Shown here piece after piece: positions 15,934 to 22,832 of a DNA stretch of 39,494 bases (position 1 is its first letter; the number at the start of each line of letters is the position of its first letter). The stretch is from an uncultured Candidatus Berkelbacteria bacterium. Lineage in GTDB: Bacteria > Patescibacteriota > UBA1384 > CAILIB01. The stretch spans positions 1 through 39,494 of the forward strand of contig CAILIB010000024.1 in the NCBI GenBank assembly GCA_903834195.1. The letters run 5' to 3'. Below the pieces are notes generated by a model, which was given only the letters and a program-made list of their open reading frames with translations, was not told the DNA's origin and ran no database searches. The position numbers were made by a program, and so were the translations under genes.

Positions 15934-16662
15934 TTAGCGTCGTACCATGTAAATATTGCTGTTGCTCACATCAATGTTTCCAGATGGGTAAAGAGGCTGA
16001 TCTTTGAGAGTTACTGTATTACCCTGACTTGCTTGAATTGTATCCGAGCTACTATTTTCAAGTCGCGTATACGTCATATATCCGCCTGGTAAATGACGAT
16101 AGTAGAGGGTTCGCGCAAGAGATCCGGCCTGTGATCCATTAACTACATCGTAATACTGACCTGTTGTGGAATCATCGACGGTTTGGGTTGAATCACCGTT
16201 TACTCCTTGATACCGCTTCTCAATAGGAATAGGGTTCAGGTACGACCCAAGACCAGGTATCCAGCTAGAAGCAGGTTGATAATCAGATGGTTTAAAACCA
16301 GTAGTTGCAGTTCTTGATCCACAATCTGTAAAACCAGCACCAAGTTGAGTTTGAGGAGCGTAATAGTACACAATGCTGGTGTTTGTACTATCAATTGCAA
16401 GACAGCCTTTCCAACTTGCTCTTCCAGCGAGAGTAGGAATTCCTGCTTCGGTGCCAATATATCCAGGAAAACTCTGGTTTACACGGTAGTAGCTCTCAAC
16501 AGCAGTCGCGATGTTGTCGACATTTGATTTACGTGCGTTATCCCGTGCGTTTTTTTGCGCATTTATATAGCTGGTAGCGGCAAGACCAGTAAGAAGACCG
16601 ATGATTGTAATCACCGTCAGGAGCTCAATAATCGTGAAACCTCGTTTGCGCAGCGTGTGCAT
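15934..16662 (-). CDS. Type IV pseudopilin, larger variant
   Basis: The 242-aa protein has a prepilin signal KRG|FTIIELLTVITIIGLLTG with Glu at +5, then the GspG-like ARDNARKSNVDNIATAVESYYR helix. The globular domain is rich in Ser/Thr/Tyr, with a few cysteines (KGCLAID, DCGSRTA), and ends SNIYMVRR. It lies immediately upstream of a second pseudopilin and 32 nt after the Clp-like gene on the same strand, forming a pilus-associated operon. Both pilins share the N-terminal 25 residues but differ beyond them, pointing to different subunit roles. Confidence 0.9.
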   Translation of the reverse strand: MHTLRKRGFTIIELLTVITIIGLLTGLAATSYINAQKNARDNARKSNVDNIATAVESYYRVNQSFPGYIGTEAGIPTLAGRASWKGCLAIDSTNTSIVYYYAPQTQLGAGFTDCGSRTATTGFKPSDYQPASSWIPGLGSYLNPIPIEKRYQGVNGDSTQTVDDSTTGQYYDVVNGSQAGSLARTLYYRHLPGGYMTYTRLENSSSDTIQASQGNTVTLKDQPLYPSGNIDVSNSNIYMVRR

Positions 16663-16694
16663 AAGCCCTCTTTATACTCTGGTGCAGTGTACCA

Positions 16695-19343
16695 CTACTC
16701 TACCATCTCAGCCGTAATCCGCAACGGCTGACTTTTATCGATGCTATTTTGTAAGAGTAAAGTTGCAAGCAATCCTTCAACCTTGTCTTGAATAACGCGT
16801 CGTAGCGGACGGGCGCCATACAGTGGGTCGTACCCAAGTTTGGCAATCTTTGCGATTGCGTCCTCACTAAACTCAAGTGTTACACCTTGTTCGGCAGCTT
16901 TTGTGATTACTTCCGCAAGCATCAAAATAACTACCTTAGACAATTCAGATTCAGTTAACTGGCGGAACGGTACGATTGCGTCAAAACGGTTGAGAAATTC
17001 AGGTTTGAAGTTATTTTGAAGGAGGCTGAGTACTTGCTTAGGTAATTGATCAGGGCTCACTTTCTCTTGCATCAACTTCATAATCTCTTTAGAACCTGCG
17101 TTTGAAGTTGCAACGATCAGACAGTTTTGAAAGTGGACTGTACGTCCTGCGTTATCAGTAAGGCGTCCATCATCAAGAAGTTGTAAGAATAGATCAAGAA
17201 CGTGACTATCTGCTTTCTCTAGCTCATCAAAAAGAATAAGAGAATAGGGGTGTTCGCGCACTGCTTGTGTAAGTGCTCCTCCTTGTGCCTGAGTTCCTGC
17301 CCCTGTAGGTGCACCGATAAGTTGGTAAATTGAACTTGGATCTTGGAATTCAGACATATCAAACCTGATAAAGTGCCCGTGTTCACCAAACAGTAGATCT
17401 GCTACAGCTTTGGCGGTTTCTGTTTTCCCCACACCTGTTGGTCCAACAAAAAGAAATGATGCGATTGGTTTCTTCTTATTAGTTAGTCCAGCTCGAGAAC
17501 GACGAAGTGCATCAGCGACGGCTTCAATCGCCTGTTCTTGCCCGATGACCCGCGTATGCAGATTTGTCTCTAGATCGAGAAGTTTCTGCTTTTCTGCTCC
17601 ATCAGCTTCTCGAACAGGGATTGAGGTACGCTTTTCTATTGCTTGTTCTACATCATCGCGTCGTACCCAAGATTGTTTACGCTGTTGTGCCCCACTAGCA
17701 GCATCACCAAGCAGTGTTAGGGCGCCACTTGGAGCAAGTTGATCTGGTAAGAATCGCTCGGCTAGTTCCACTGCTGCTTCTAAAGCGTGAAATGTGAGTC
17801 GTAAATTATACTGGGCCTCTATGTTAGGCGCTTCTTCCTCAAGAATACGTAGTGTTTGTTCAGCTGTTGCAGGAGGAACTTCGATAATAGTTACTGCATT
17901 AGTGATGGCAGGAACATTCTCGAGGTACGAGTGGTACTCTGAGTAAGTTGCCGTACTTACTATCTGGAGAATACCCTGAGTAAGCGCATTAGCGAGTAAT
18001 GTTGCTGGTGTAATTGCAGCCCCTGGGTTAGCTGAAAGCACATGTAAGTCTGGAATTGCAAGAATGACATTTCCGGCTTGCGCAACCTCGGCAATAATCT
18101 GTTGGACATGTTCTTCAGCGCCGTCAGAGGCAAGTAGAGTCTGGGCGTCTAATTGAACCAATCGTTTATCACGGAGTACTTCCGGAACAGTATCTTCAAT
18201 CATGCGGAGTGCGATGCCACCGAGCATAGTCGACTTGCCAACTCCTGGCTCACCAAGAAGAATTACACTGTTCTGGGAAGTTGCACCAAGTATCTCTAGT
18301 GCACGATCGATTTGCAGCTTGCGAGCATCGGCAGAACGAACGTTGCCTGACGCTGCTTGGGCTGTAATATCAACACTAAATCGATCAAGAAATGGGGTTG
18401 GAAGTGCTGTCCAAGCTTTATTCATGAATCCAGAAGGTCTACTGCGACCACGCTCTCTCCAAAAAGCCCACTGTCGATTTCGATCTTGGTCTTCAGCATA
18501 CCAGCGACTAACTGCGTAGATATCTTCTTCAGTAAGTCCATGCTTCTTGAAAAATGCTGCATGGCCCTTAGGATCGCGCATATACGCTAGGAGGAGATCT
18601 TCAAGGTCGATATAGGGGAAATGGGCGCTAAAGGCAGTGTGGAAAGCCTGGTAGTATCTTTCGCGGGCTTCGGCCGTAAAGTAGGCGTGACTCACGCTTG
18701 CTGTATGGCCAGGGGCGATACGTGCCTGCATTTCACTAATAACATCTTGGAGTGGTAATTCTAGGCGGGCTAAAATACTCTGAATACGAGGCTGAAGAAA
18801 GAGTGTTCCGAGAAGAATATCATCGGATATTTGATCAGTGTGTTTCTGTTCAGCTGCATAGGCTGCTTGGCCAAGAAGTTCTTTTAATCGAGGGTTCGCA
18901 TAGTCAAACAAGTCAACAGGTATCGGGGATGTTTCTGGCAGAGTATTGAGTGTATGCACACTTGTTTGGTGATGCTCAAATAGGGTGAGTGCATACATAC
19001 TGAGTAGACCACTTACTCCCATCACGAAACGAAGAATGCCGCGTTGCCATATAAGTTGGTCAAGTGATTGGATTTCACTAAAGCTTACAATAGTACTGAT
19101 GAGAAAAATCAGAAGAATACTGGCTGCTAAACCATATCGTAGGATACGTTTGCGGCCATGCTGAGCTTCAGTTTGAGGGGTTATGTATGGTGTTGTCTTG
19201 AATTGAAACTGAACACCTTGTTCATTACTCAGACAAACACCAATTCCATTACACTTTTGACATACTTTTGCCACACTTTCACCTGCGGCGACAAGTCCGC
19301 GTCCAGTGCATTCATCACAGGTTTGATATGTGTAGGTGCTCAT
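16695..19343 (-). CDS. Membrane-anchored Clp/Hsp100 AAA+ ATPase with N-terminal zinc finger
   Basis: The 882-aa protein has a DnaJ-type zinc motif at residues 9-12 and 28-31 (CDECTGRG, CQKCNGIG). Two hydrophobic helices follow (about 68-89 and 103-122), then a Clp-N-like region, and two AAA+ domains: Walker A LLGEPGVGKSTM near 361 and FVGPTGVGKTET near 634. The D2 Walker B ILFDELEKA and sensor region ATSNAG are intact. In D1 the Walker B reads VILAIPDLH where ClpB/ClpC have LFIDELH, so D1 hydrolysis may be impaired. It is preceded by a small membrane protein (1-nt gap) and followed by pseudopilins, suggesting a membrane unfoldase linked to the envelope or pili. Confidence 0.85.
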   Translation of the reverse strand: MSTYTYQTCDECTGRGLVAAGESVAKVCQKCNGIGVCLSNEQGVQFQFKTTPYITPQTEAQHGRKRILRYGLAASILLIFLISTIVSFSEIQSLDQLIWQRGILRFVMGVSGLLSMYALTLFEHHQTSVHTLNTLPETSPIPVDLFDYANPRLKELLGQAAYAAEQKHTDQISDDILLGTLFLQPRIQSILARLELPLQDVISEMQARIAPGHTASVSHAYFTAEARERYYQAFHTAFSAHFPYIDLEDLLLAYMRDPKGHAAFFKKHGLTEEDIYAVSRWYAEDQDRNRQWAFWRERGRSRPSGFMNKAWTALPTPFLDRFSVDITAQAASGNVRSADARKLQIDRALEILGATSQNSVILLGEPGVGKSTMLGGIALRMIEDTVPEVLRDKRLVQLDAQTLLASDGAEEHVQQIIAEVAQAGNVILAIPDLHVLSANPGAAITPATLLANALTQGILQIVSTATYSEYHSYLENVPAITNAVTIIEVPPATAEQTLRILEEEAPNIEAQYNLRLTFHALEAAVELAERFLPDQLAPSGALTLLGDAASGAQQRKQSWVRRDDVEQAIEKRTSIPVREADGAEKQKLLDLETNLHTRVIGQEQAIEAVADALRRSRAGLTNKKKPIASFLFVGPTGVGKTETAKAVADLLFGEHGHFIRFDMSEFQDPSSIYQLIGAPTGAGTQAQGGALTQAVREHPYSLILFDELEKADSHVLDLFLQLLDDGRLTDNAGRTVHFQNCLIVATSNAGSKEIMKLMQEKVSPDQLPKQVLSLLQNNFKPEFLNRFDAIVPFRQLTESELSKVVILMLAEVITKAAEQGVTLEFSEDAIAKIAKLGYDPLYGARPLRRVIQDKVEGLLATLLLQNSIDKSQPLRITAEMVE

Positions 19344-19344
19344 C

Positions 19345-19659
19345 TTAATTAGCTCCTATAAAGCTGCCAATAATCCAGACTAAACAGAGAATAGGGAAAA
19401 GTAGCCATAGCAGGTATACAAGCGCATAAAGTAAGGCAACGATTGCGTATGCGAAAAGGGCTAATCCAACACGAGCTAAACGGAGAAAAAATCCGATTAT
19501 TCGACCTTGGCGGGTATAATCCTGAAAAATAGGTTTACCAAGGTTCTTCAGAGTATCTCGTACCGAAAATTGACCATCTAAGGTCGTAATTGTTCCAACT
19601 AAGTGTTTGTACGTCCAGGATGGGCTCTGTACGTACCAAAATCGGAGTACGTTTTGCAT
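19345..19659 (-). CDS. Small membrane protein coupled to the Clp-like ATPase
   Basis: The 104-aa product has a polar N-terminal half with aromatic residues (WYVQSPSWTYKHLVG), then two closely spaced hydrophobic helices (about 55-73 and 76-100, ALFAYAIVALLYALVYLLW and FPILCLVWIIGSFIG). Its stop is separated by one nucleotide from the ATG of the membrane-anchored Clp ATPase. The two membrane proteins are therefore almost certainly co-translated and may interact. No family recognised. Confidence 0.7.
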   Translation of the reverse strand: MQNVLRFWYVQSPSWTYKHLVGTITTLDGQFSVRDTLKNLGKPIFQDYTRQGRIIGFFLRLARVGLALFAYAIVALLYALVYLLWLLFPILCLVWIIGSFIGAN

Positions 19660-19702
19660 ACTTCTATTTAACCACAGTATGGAGGAGAACTCTCGTACTG
19701 AG

Positions 19703-19963
19703 TTAGTCCTTTAGTTGTGCATTTATCCAAATCTGTTTTAACCAGCGCAGTGTAAGTGTTGAGAGTGTGAAGCCAATACTAGGTACTATGGCGTTTATCC
19801 AGGGATTTGAATTGCCGATCAGTATGAGAAATATGCCAATTATTACGTAGGTCATAATGAGAATGGCGAGTCTACGCTCAAGGCTAGATTCCCATGTTTT
19901 GTCGAGTTCTACGCGTTTGTTGCGCTTCTCGAGTGCATCTATGCGTTCTTCTATTGTTTTCAT
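19703..19963 (-). CDS. Small coiled-coil/two-TM membrane protein
   Basis: From the ATG at 19963 the protein is 86 aa. Residues 1-30 form a charged heptad-like helix (MKTIEERIDALEKRNKRVEL). Two hydrophobic segments follow (about 32-50, LAILIMTYVIIGIFLILIG, and 55-72). The ORF-track start at 20044 would read through a terminator hairpin and is rejected. No SD is present; a TACAAT -10-like hexamer ends about 7 nt before the ATG, so the gene may be leaderless. It lies directly downstream of the terminator of small RNA copy R1, so R1 could instead be an attenuator leader of this gene. Function unknown. Confidence 0.6.
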   Translation of the reverse strand: MKTIEERIDALEKRNKRVELDKTWESSLERRLAILIMTYVIIGIFLILIGNSNPWINAIVPSIGFTLSTLTLRWLKQIWINAQLKD

Positions 19964-19987
19964 GGGGTAATTGTAGCATTTGGGGGA

Positions 19988-20098
19988 TAAAAAAGAGAAC
20001 CCGCACAGACACGGGTTCCTATAATTCGGGGCCGCATTTGGCAAAGGGCCCTTTCCTCTTAATTTTAGGCAGAAGGTGAAACACCTGAATTTCAGAGT
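19988..20098 (-). ncRNA. Candidate structured small RNA, copy R1
   Basis: Approximately 110 nt, running from the inferred start to the T-tract. In order on the minus strand: CTGAAATTCAG, hairpin GGTG/CACC, an AGAGGAAA linker, stem GGGCC/GGCCC, conserved CGAATTATA and a terminator GAACCCG/CGGGTTC followed by TCTCTTTTTT. Each part has a counterpart in copy R2 with compensatory stem changes. No ORF of note. I do not recognise an Rfam-type family. It is either an independent sRNA or an attenuator leader of the 19703-19963 gene. Confidence 0.65.
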
Positions 20099-20104
20099 AA
20101 TTTA

Positions 20105-20133
20105 GGTATAACATCAATTTTGGGTGATATCAA
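20105..20133 (-). promoter_or_regulatory. Promoter of small RNA copy R1
   Basis: Minus-strand TTGATA (20128-20133), exactly 17 bp, TATACC (20105-20110). The same arrangement precedes copy R2. Confidence 0.75.
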
Positions 20134-20168
20134 ATTGGGACCGAATTTTACTTTGTAATCTGTTATTT

Positions 20169-20300
20169 ATAAAAAAGAGAACCCGCACGGTGCGGGTTCA
20201 TATAATTCGGGGTCGCTTCCATGATTCTAGTACGACCCTTTCCCCTTTGGTTCATCCGCCTCCAGGATTGGCATTTGTTATGATGCCTGAACTTCAGAGT
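20169..20300 (-). ncRNA. Candidate structured small RNA, copy R2
   Basis: Approximately 130 nt. It shares with R1 the 5' string ACTCTGAA-TTCAGG, the GGGGAAAGGG linker, CGAATTATA and the terminator (here a perfect 9-bp GAACCCGCA/TGCGGGTTC with CGG loop). The middle stems differ in sequence but keep pairing: GGCAT/ATGCC, and GGGTCG/CGACCC where R1 has GGGCC/GGCCC. It lies next to the left end of the IS481-like element. Together R1 and R2 fill the ~300 nt between 20045 and 20347; I see no gene there. Confidence 0.68.
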
Positions 20301-20306
20301 GTTTTA

Positions 20307-20335
20307 TGTATATCAGATTAGATTCATTGTATCAA
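20307..20335 (-). promoter_or_regulatory. Promoter of small RNA copy R2
   Basis: Minus-strand TTGATA (20330-20335), 17 bp, TATACA (20307-20312). The start point would be about 20300. Confidence 0.75.
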
Positions 20336-20347
20336 TAATGTGTACGG

Positions 20348-21455
20348 GATCACCCTCTTTGAGACTCTTTGGTTAATGCCAAGTATTGCAGTGGCGTAAG
20401 TCGTTGTCCAGGCTTTCCAAGTGAGCGGTGAACACGCTTGGTGTTGTAGAAGGTCATCCATTCAGAAAGTTCTTTGTTGAAGTCCACTGGATCTCCAGCC
20501 AGACTGGCATAATGCCAGTCAAGAAAACTCTCCTGTATGGTTCGGTTAAACCGTTCAATCCACCCTTGGTATTTTGGTTGTTTCACCCAGTTAAAGAAAT
20601 GAGTGAGCTCTGTTTTTTCTGCTGCCTCTCGAAACTCTTTCATGAATTCAGGTCCATTGTCTGTTTGGATGTGTGTCACCTCAAATGGTGCAGCCCTCAA
20701 GAGTTCAGTGAGGAAATCTGCACCATTTCTAGAAGAGGTGGTTTTGTATGTTTTAGAGAAAGCCCAGCGAGACACCAAATCAACTGCTGTGAAGGTATAC
20801 CGTCGCTGTCCCAGGGTGTTAATGAGTACTCCATCCACTTGCAGCAAGTCCCCAGGTTTTTCGGGGATATACCCTCCACGCCGGAGTTTCTTCTTTGGAG
20901 TGAGGTGTTTCTCCGTGAGCTTCCCTGTTTTTCCATGGAGACTAAGTTGAGCTCCAGTGGGAAGCTTTCCAGCTTTCTTTAAGTCATCCACAATACGTCC
21001 CACCGTTGCTTCAGCGGGACATGCAATACCCTGAGCTGCACAAAAATCAACAAGGAGTGGGCGTAGCTTTTCCTTGCCGAGCTTTGGGTACTTTGTTCTC
21101 AAACGAATAATCTCAAGTTCAAGGATATAATGCACCACTCGTTTCTGGTATCCATTCCGATGAGCTTGGCTTTTAGGAATGGGATTCTGTTTCCAGCGGA
21201 ACAAGGTGGCTCGTCCCACGCCAAATGCATCCCTGGTTGCCTTAAGGCCGTGTACAGACCAAAAGGTGAGTATCTTCTCTCTTCGTTCAATTTCCTGCTG
21301 CTGTTTGGTATCCATCCTCCTGGGATACCAACTCTGAGCTAATTGCTCAAGGAGCTTCTTTCCGTTAGGTTCAGCGTGTGCTGCACCCCATGCGTTCATC
21401 TGAAACATTTCAACCTGCTATTTGTTCAGACCAAAAGTCTCATATGAGGGTGATC
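20348..21455 (-). mobile_element. IS481-like insertion sequence, copy 1
   Basis: Bounded by imperfect terminal inverted repeats: GATCACCCTCTTTGAGAC on the left and the complement of GATCACCCTCATATGAGAC on the right. It contains one transposase gene, whose TGA stop lies inside the left repeat. I could not identify a confident target-site duplication. It lies between small RNA copy R2 and the tRNA-Val repeat element. Confidence 0.85.
20350..21408 (-). CDS. IS481-like DDE transposase (rve integrase core)
   Basis: 352 aa from the ORF-track start; an internal ATG at 21315 (MDTKQQQEIERREKIL) is an alternative. An N-terminal helix-turn-helix (KATRDAFGVGRATLFRWKQN) is followed by the rve catalytic core with DDE residues in QVDGVLI, IQTDNGPEF and GWIERFNRTIQESF. 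A basic linker (HLTPKKKLRRGGYIPEKPGD) precedes the core. It has the same architecture as the transposase at 35021-36031 but is clearly diverged from it. The frame is intact, so it may be active. Transposition is by DNA cut-and-paste or copy-out, acting on the terminal repeats. Confidence 0.93.
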   Translation of the reverse strand: MFQMNAWGAAHAEPNGKKLLEQLAQSWYPRRMDTKQQQEIERREKILTFWSVHGLKATRDAFGVGRATLFRWKQNPIPKSQAHRNGYQKRVVHYILELEIIRLRTKYPKLGKEKLRPLLVDFCAAQGIACPAEATVGRIVDDLKKAGKLPTGAQLSLHGKTGKLTEKHLTPKKKLRRGGYIPEKPGDLLQVDGVLINTLGQRRYTFTAVDLVSRWAFSKTYKTTSSRNGADFLTELLRAAPFEVTHIQTDNGPEFMKEFREAAEKTELTHFFNWVKQPKYQGWIERFNRTIQESFLDWHYASLAGDPVDFNKELSEWMTFYNTKRVHRSLGKPGQRLTPLQYLALTKESQRG

Positions 21456-21470
21456 TTTTACATAATGTTT

Positions 21471-21659
21471 CCTAGAGGTAGACGCTCACGTTCTTGTTCT
21501 TTCACCACCTTCGGTGATGTGAAGCGCACTAGAAGTGTTGCGCTAACTTCGCTCTTCGCTTCGCGAAGTTCGGTACAGGCGAAGTCGAACCTGGTTCTTA
21601 ATCTCTAAAAGACCACCAAAGAAAAAAGAACACTAGAAGTGTTCTTTTTTCTTTGGTGG
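21471..21659 (-). repeat. tRNA-anchored palindromic element at tRNA-Val (copy E3)
   Basis: In tRNA orientation: a perfect 22-bp hairpin overlapping the tRNA end (arms 21613-21634 and 21638-21659), then an inverted T-arm copy, then GGTTCGA. A structured insert follows: ACTTCGC/GCGAAGT enclosing CTTCGC-GAA-GCGAAG, linker TTAGCGCAACAC, and a second hairpin ending GTGGTGAAAG. The element ends in CCTCTAGG, a copy of the tRNA 3' T-stem (21471-21478). It corresponds part by part to copies E4 and E5. Confidence 0.8.
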
Positions 21660-21729
21660 GCCCTAGAGGACTCGAACCTCTGACATCCTCGGTGTAAACG
21701 AGGCGCTCTACCAACTGAGCTAAGAGCCC
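21654..21729 (-). tRNA. tRNA-Val(UAC), CCA encoded
   Basis: Anticodon loop TTTACAC in stem CCTCG/CGAGG gives UAC. T-arm AGAGG-TTCGAGT-CCTCT; acceptor GGGCTCT/AGGGCCC with one G-U. Discriminator A, CCA encoded. It is the last tRNA of the cluster and carries element E3. Confidence 0.95.
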
Positions 21730-21808
21730 ATAGTCTGGGAGCATAGGGTGCTCCGAGTGCGATTCGCCTATTGCTCATGTACTATAGCAAATTTTTGAAA
21801 GATTTCTA

Positions 21809-21883
21809 TGGTGCCGAAGGTCAGAATCGAACTGACGACACGAGGCTCTTCAGGCCACTGCTCTACCACTGAGCTACTCCGGC
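21809..21883 (-). tRNA. tRNA-Phe(GAA), CCA encoded
   Basis: Anticodon loop CTGAAGA gives GAA. Acceptor GCCGGAG pairs with CTTCGGC allowing G-U, and the T-arm is GTCAG-TTCGATT-CTGAC. Two oddities: the anticodon stem GTGGC/GCCTC contains a T-T mismatch, and position 37 is G where bacterial tRNA-Phe usually has A. No palindrome directly behind; a small GGAGCA/TGCTCC hairpin lies before tRNA-Val. Confidence 0.85.
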
Positions 21884-21914
21884 AGGTTGTGAATTGTTTT
21901 CTTGTGCTTTTTTT

Positions 21915-22151
21915 GGAAAGAGGGTGGGACGTTCGCTTCCTTCGGCTTCCGCCACTTCGTGATGTGGAGCGCCTAAGGAGCACTGCACTAACTTCCCTCT
22001 CGCTTCGCGAGCAATGTATTGGGGAAGGCGAACCTGCTTCTCCTCACTCTAGTAGTCAAGTACCAGGTAACAGTGTATTTTCTTTGCCTCCGCAGTACTA
22101 TTCTTTTCCAGTACGAGGACTAGCAAAGAAAAATACACTGTTACCTGGTAC
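21915..22151 (-). repeat. tRNA-anchored palindromic element at tRNA-Leu(CAG) (copy E4)
   Basis: A palindrome with ~28-bp arms and one bulge (22060-22087 and 22123-22151) starts inside the tRNA acceptor. Its 35-nt apical part resembles that of E1: GTACT/AGTAC around ATTCTTTTCC. Then come GGTTCGC and a structured insert (CTTCCC/GGGAAG enclosing CTCGC-GAA-GCGAG, linker TTAGTGCAGTG, hairpin around CCACATCACGAAGTGG, then GCGAAC). It ends in CCTCTTTCC (21915-21923 on plus as GGAAAGAGG), a copy of the tRNA 3' end. The element separates tRNA-Leu from tRNA-Phe. Confidence 0.8.
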
Positions 22152-22231
22152 CGGAAAGAGGATTCGAACCTCCACACCCTTGCGGGCACTAGCACCTGAA
22201 GCTAGCGTGTCTACCATTCCACCATCCCGGC
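22146..22231 (-). tRNA. tRNA-Leu(CAG), CCA encoded
   Basis: A class II tRNA. Stem CTAGC/GCTAG closes loop TTCAGGT (anticodon CAG). T-arm GGAGG-TTCGAAT-CCTCT with the stem reading into TTCCGGT, which pairs with GCCGGGA. Discriminator A and CCA encoded. It lies 30 nt downstream of secG in the same transcription direction. Confidence 0.93.
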
Positions 22232-22261
22232 ACGAACTAAACTGCGTACGAGCCTACTCGC

Positions 22262-22480
22262 CTATTTATTCAGCGCAAGTTGCAATACTGAAAGTACGAA
22301 GAATGTTGTGCCAAAAATGATTGTCAGGTAGTAGAGTACTTTTTCAGCACCACGACGACTTACGTAAACTTCTGAGCCAGCACCAAAAGCGTCACCTAAA
22401 CCACTACCTCGTTGCTGAAGTAGAACAGTGGTTACAAGAAAGATCGTGATGATAACTTGGATAATCTGTAGTGAGAGCAT
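22262..22480 (-). CDS. secG: Preprotein translocase subunit SecG
   Basis: The 72-aa protein has the SecG pattern: a first TM helix (IIQVIITIFLVTTVLLQ), the signature QQRGSGLGDAFGAG, and a second TM helix (VLYYLTIIFGTTFFVLSVLQL). SecG assists SecYE in protein export. The ATG lies 13 nt after the CCA of tRNA-Cys with no SD and no room for a promoter, so secG is probably expressed from the tRNA transcript starting upstream of tRNA-Gly. tRNA-Leu(CAG) follows 30 nt later. Confidence 0.93.
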   Translation of the reverse strand: MLSLQIIQVIITIFLVTTVLLQQRGSGLGDAFGAGSEVYVSRRGAEKVLYYLTIIFGTTFFVLSVLQLALNK

Positions 22481-22493
22481 AGGAAGCTGTTTT

Positions 22494-22568
<75 letters not shown>

Positions 22569-22638
22569 GTGTTCAAATTGAACCTGTGCAGACGCTTGTT
22601 CCACACGTGGGCTTAGCACATCGCCTTGTTAATATTTT

Positions 22639-22713
22639 TGGAGCGGGTAACGGGAGTCGAACCCGTATTTCCACCATGGCAAGGTGGCGTAATAGCCGCT
22701 ATACGATACCCGC
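22639..22713 (-). tRNA. tRNA-Gly(GCC), CCA encoded
   Basis: Anticodon loop TTGCCAT in stem CCACC/GGTGG gives GCC. Acceptor GCGGGTA/TACCCGC; discriminator U. It is the first gene of the tRNA-secG cluster. Confidence 0.95.
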
Positions 22714-22736
22714 ATTCGCGCTCGATTGCACATCCA

Positions 22737-22765
22737 ACTCTAGCGTAAACTGGTTCACCTGTAAA
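22737..22765 (-). promoter_or_regulatory. Promoter of the tRNA-Gly / tRNA-Cys / secG cluster
   Basis: Minus-strand TTTACA (22760-22765), 17 bp, TAGAGT (22737-22742), about 25 nt before tRNA-Gly. It is the only good promoter seen for the cluster. Confidence 0.65.
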
Positions 22766-22779
22766 CTGTTTTGGCTAAG

Positions 22780-22800
22780 AAAAAATCCCGCGTATGCGGG
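22780..22800 (-). terminator. Intrinsic terminator of the 22833-23207 gene
   Basis: CCCGC-GTAT-GCGGG hairpin followed by TTTTTT on the minus strand. It separates the membrane-protein gene from the tRNA promoter. Confidence 0.85.
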
Positions 22801-22832
22801 AAGTTGAGATGTCCCTGCATGCGGATATCCAG

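Noticed and set aside
20428-20982. 184-aa plus-strand ORF
   Set aside because: Antisense shadow of the IS481-like transposase.
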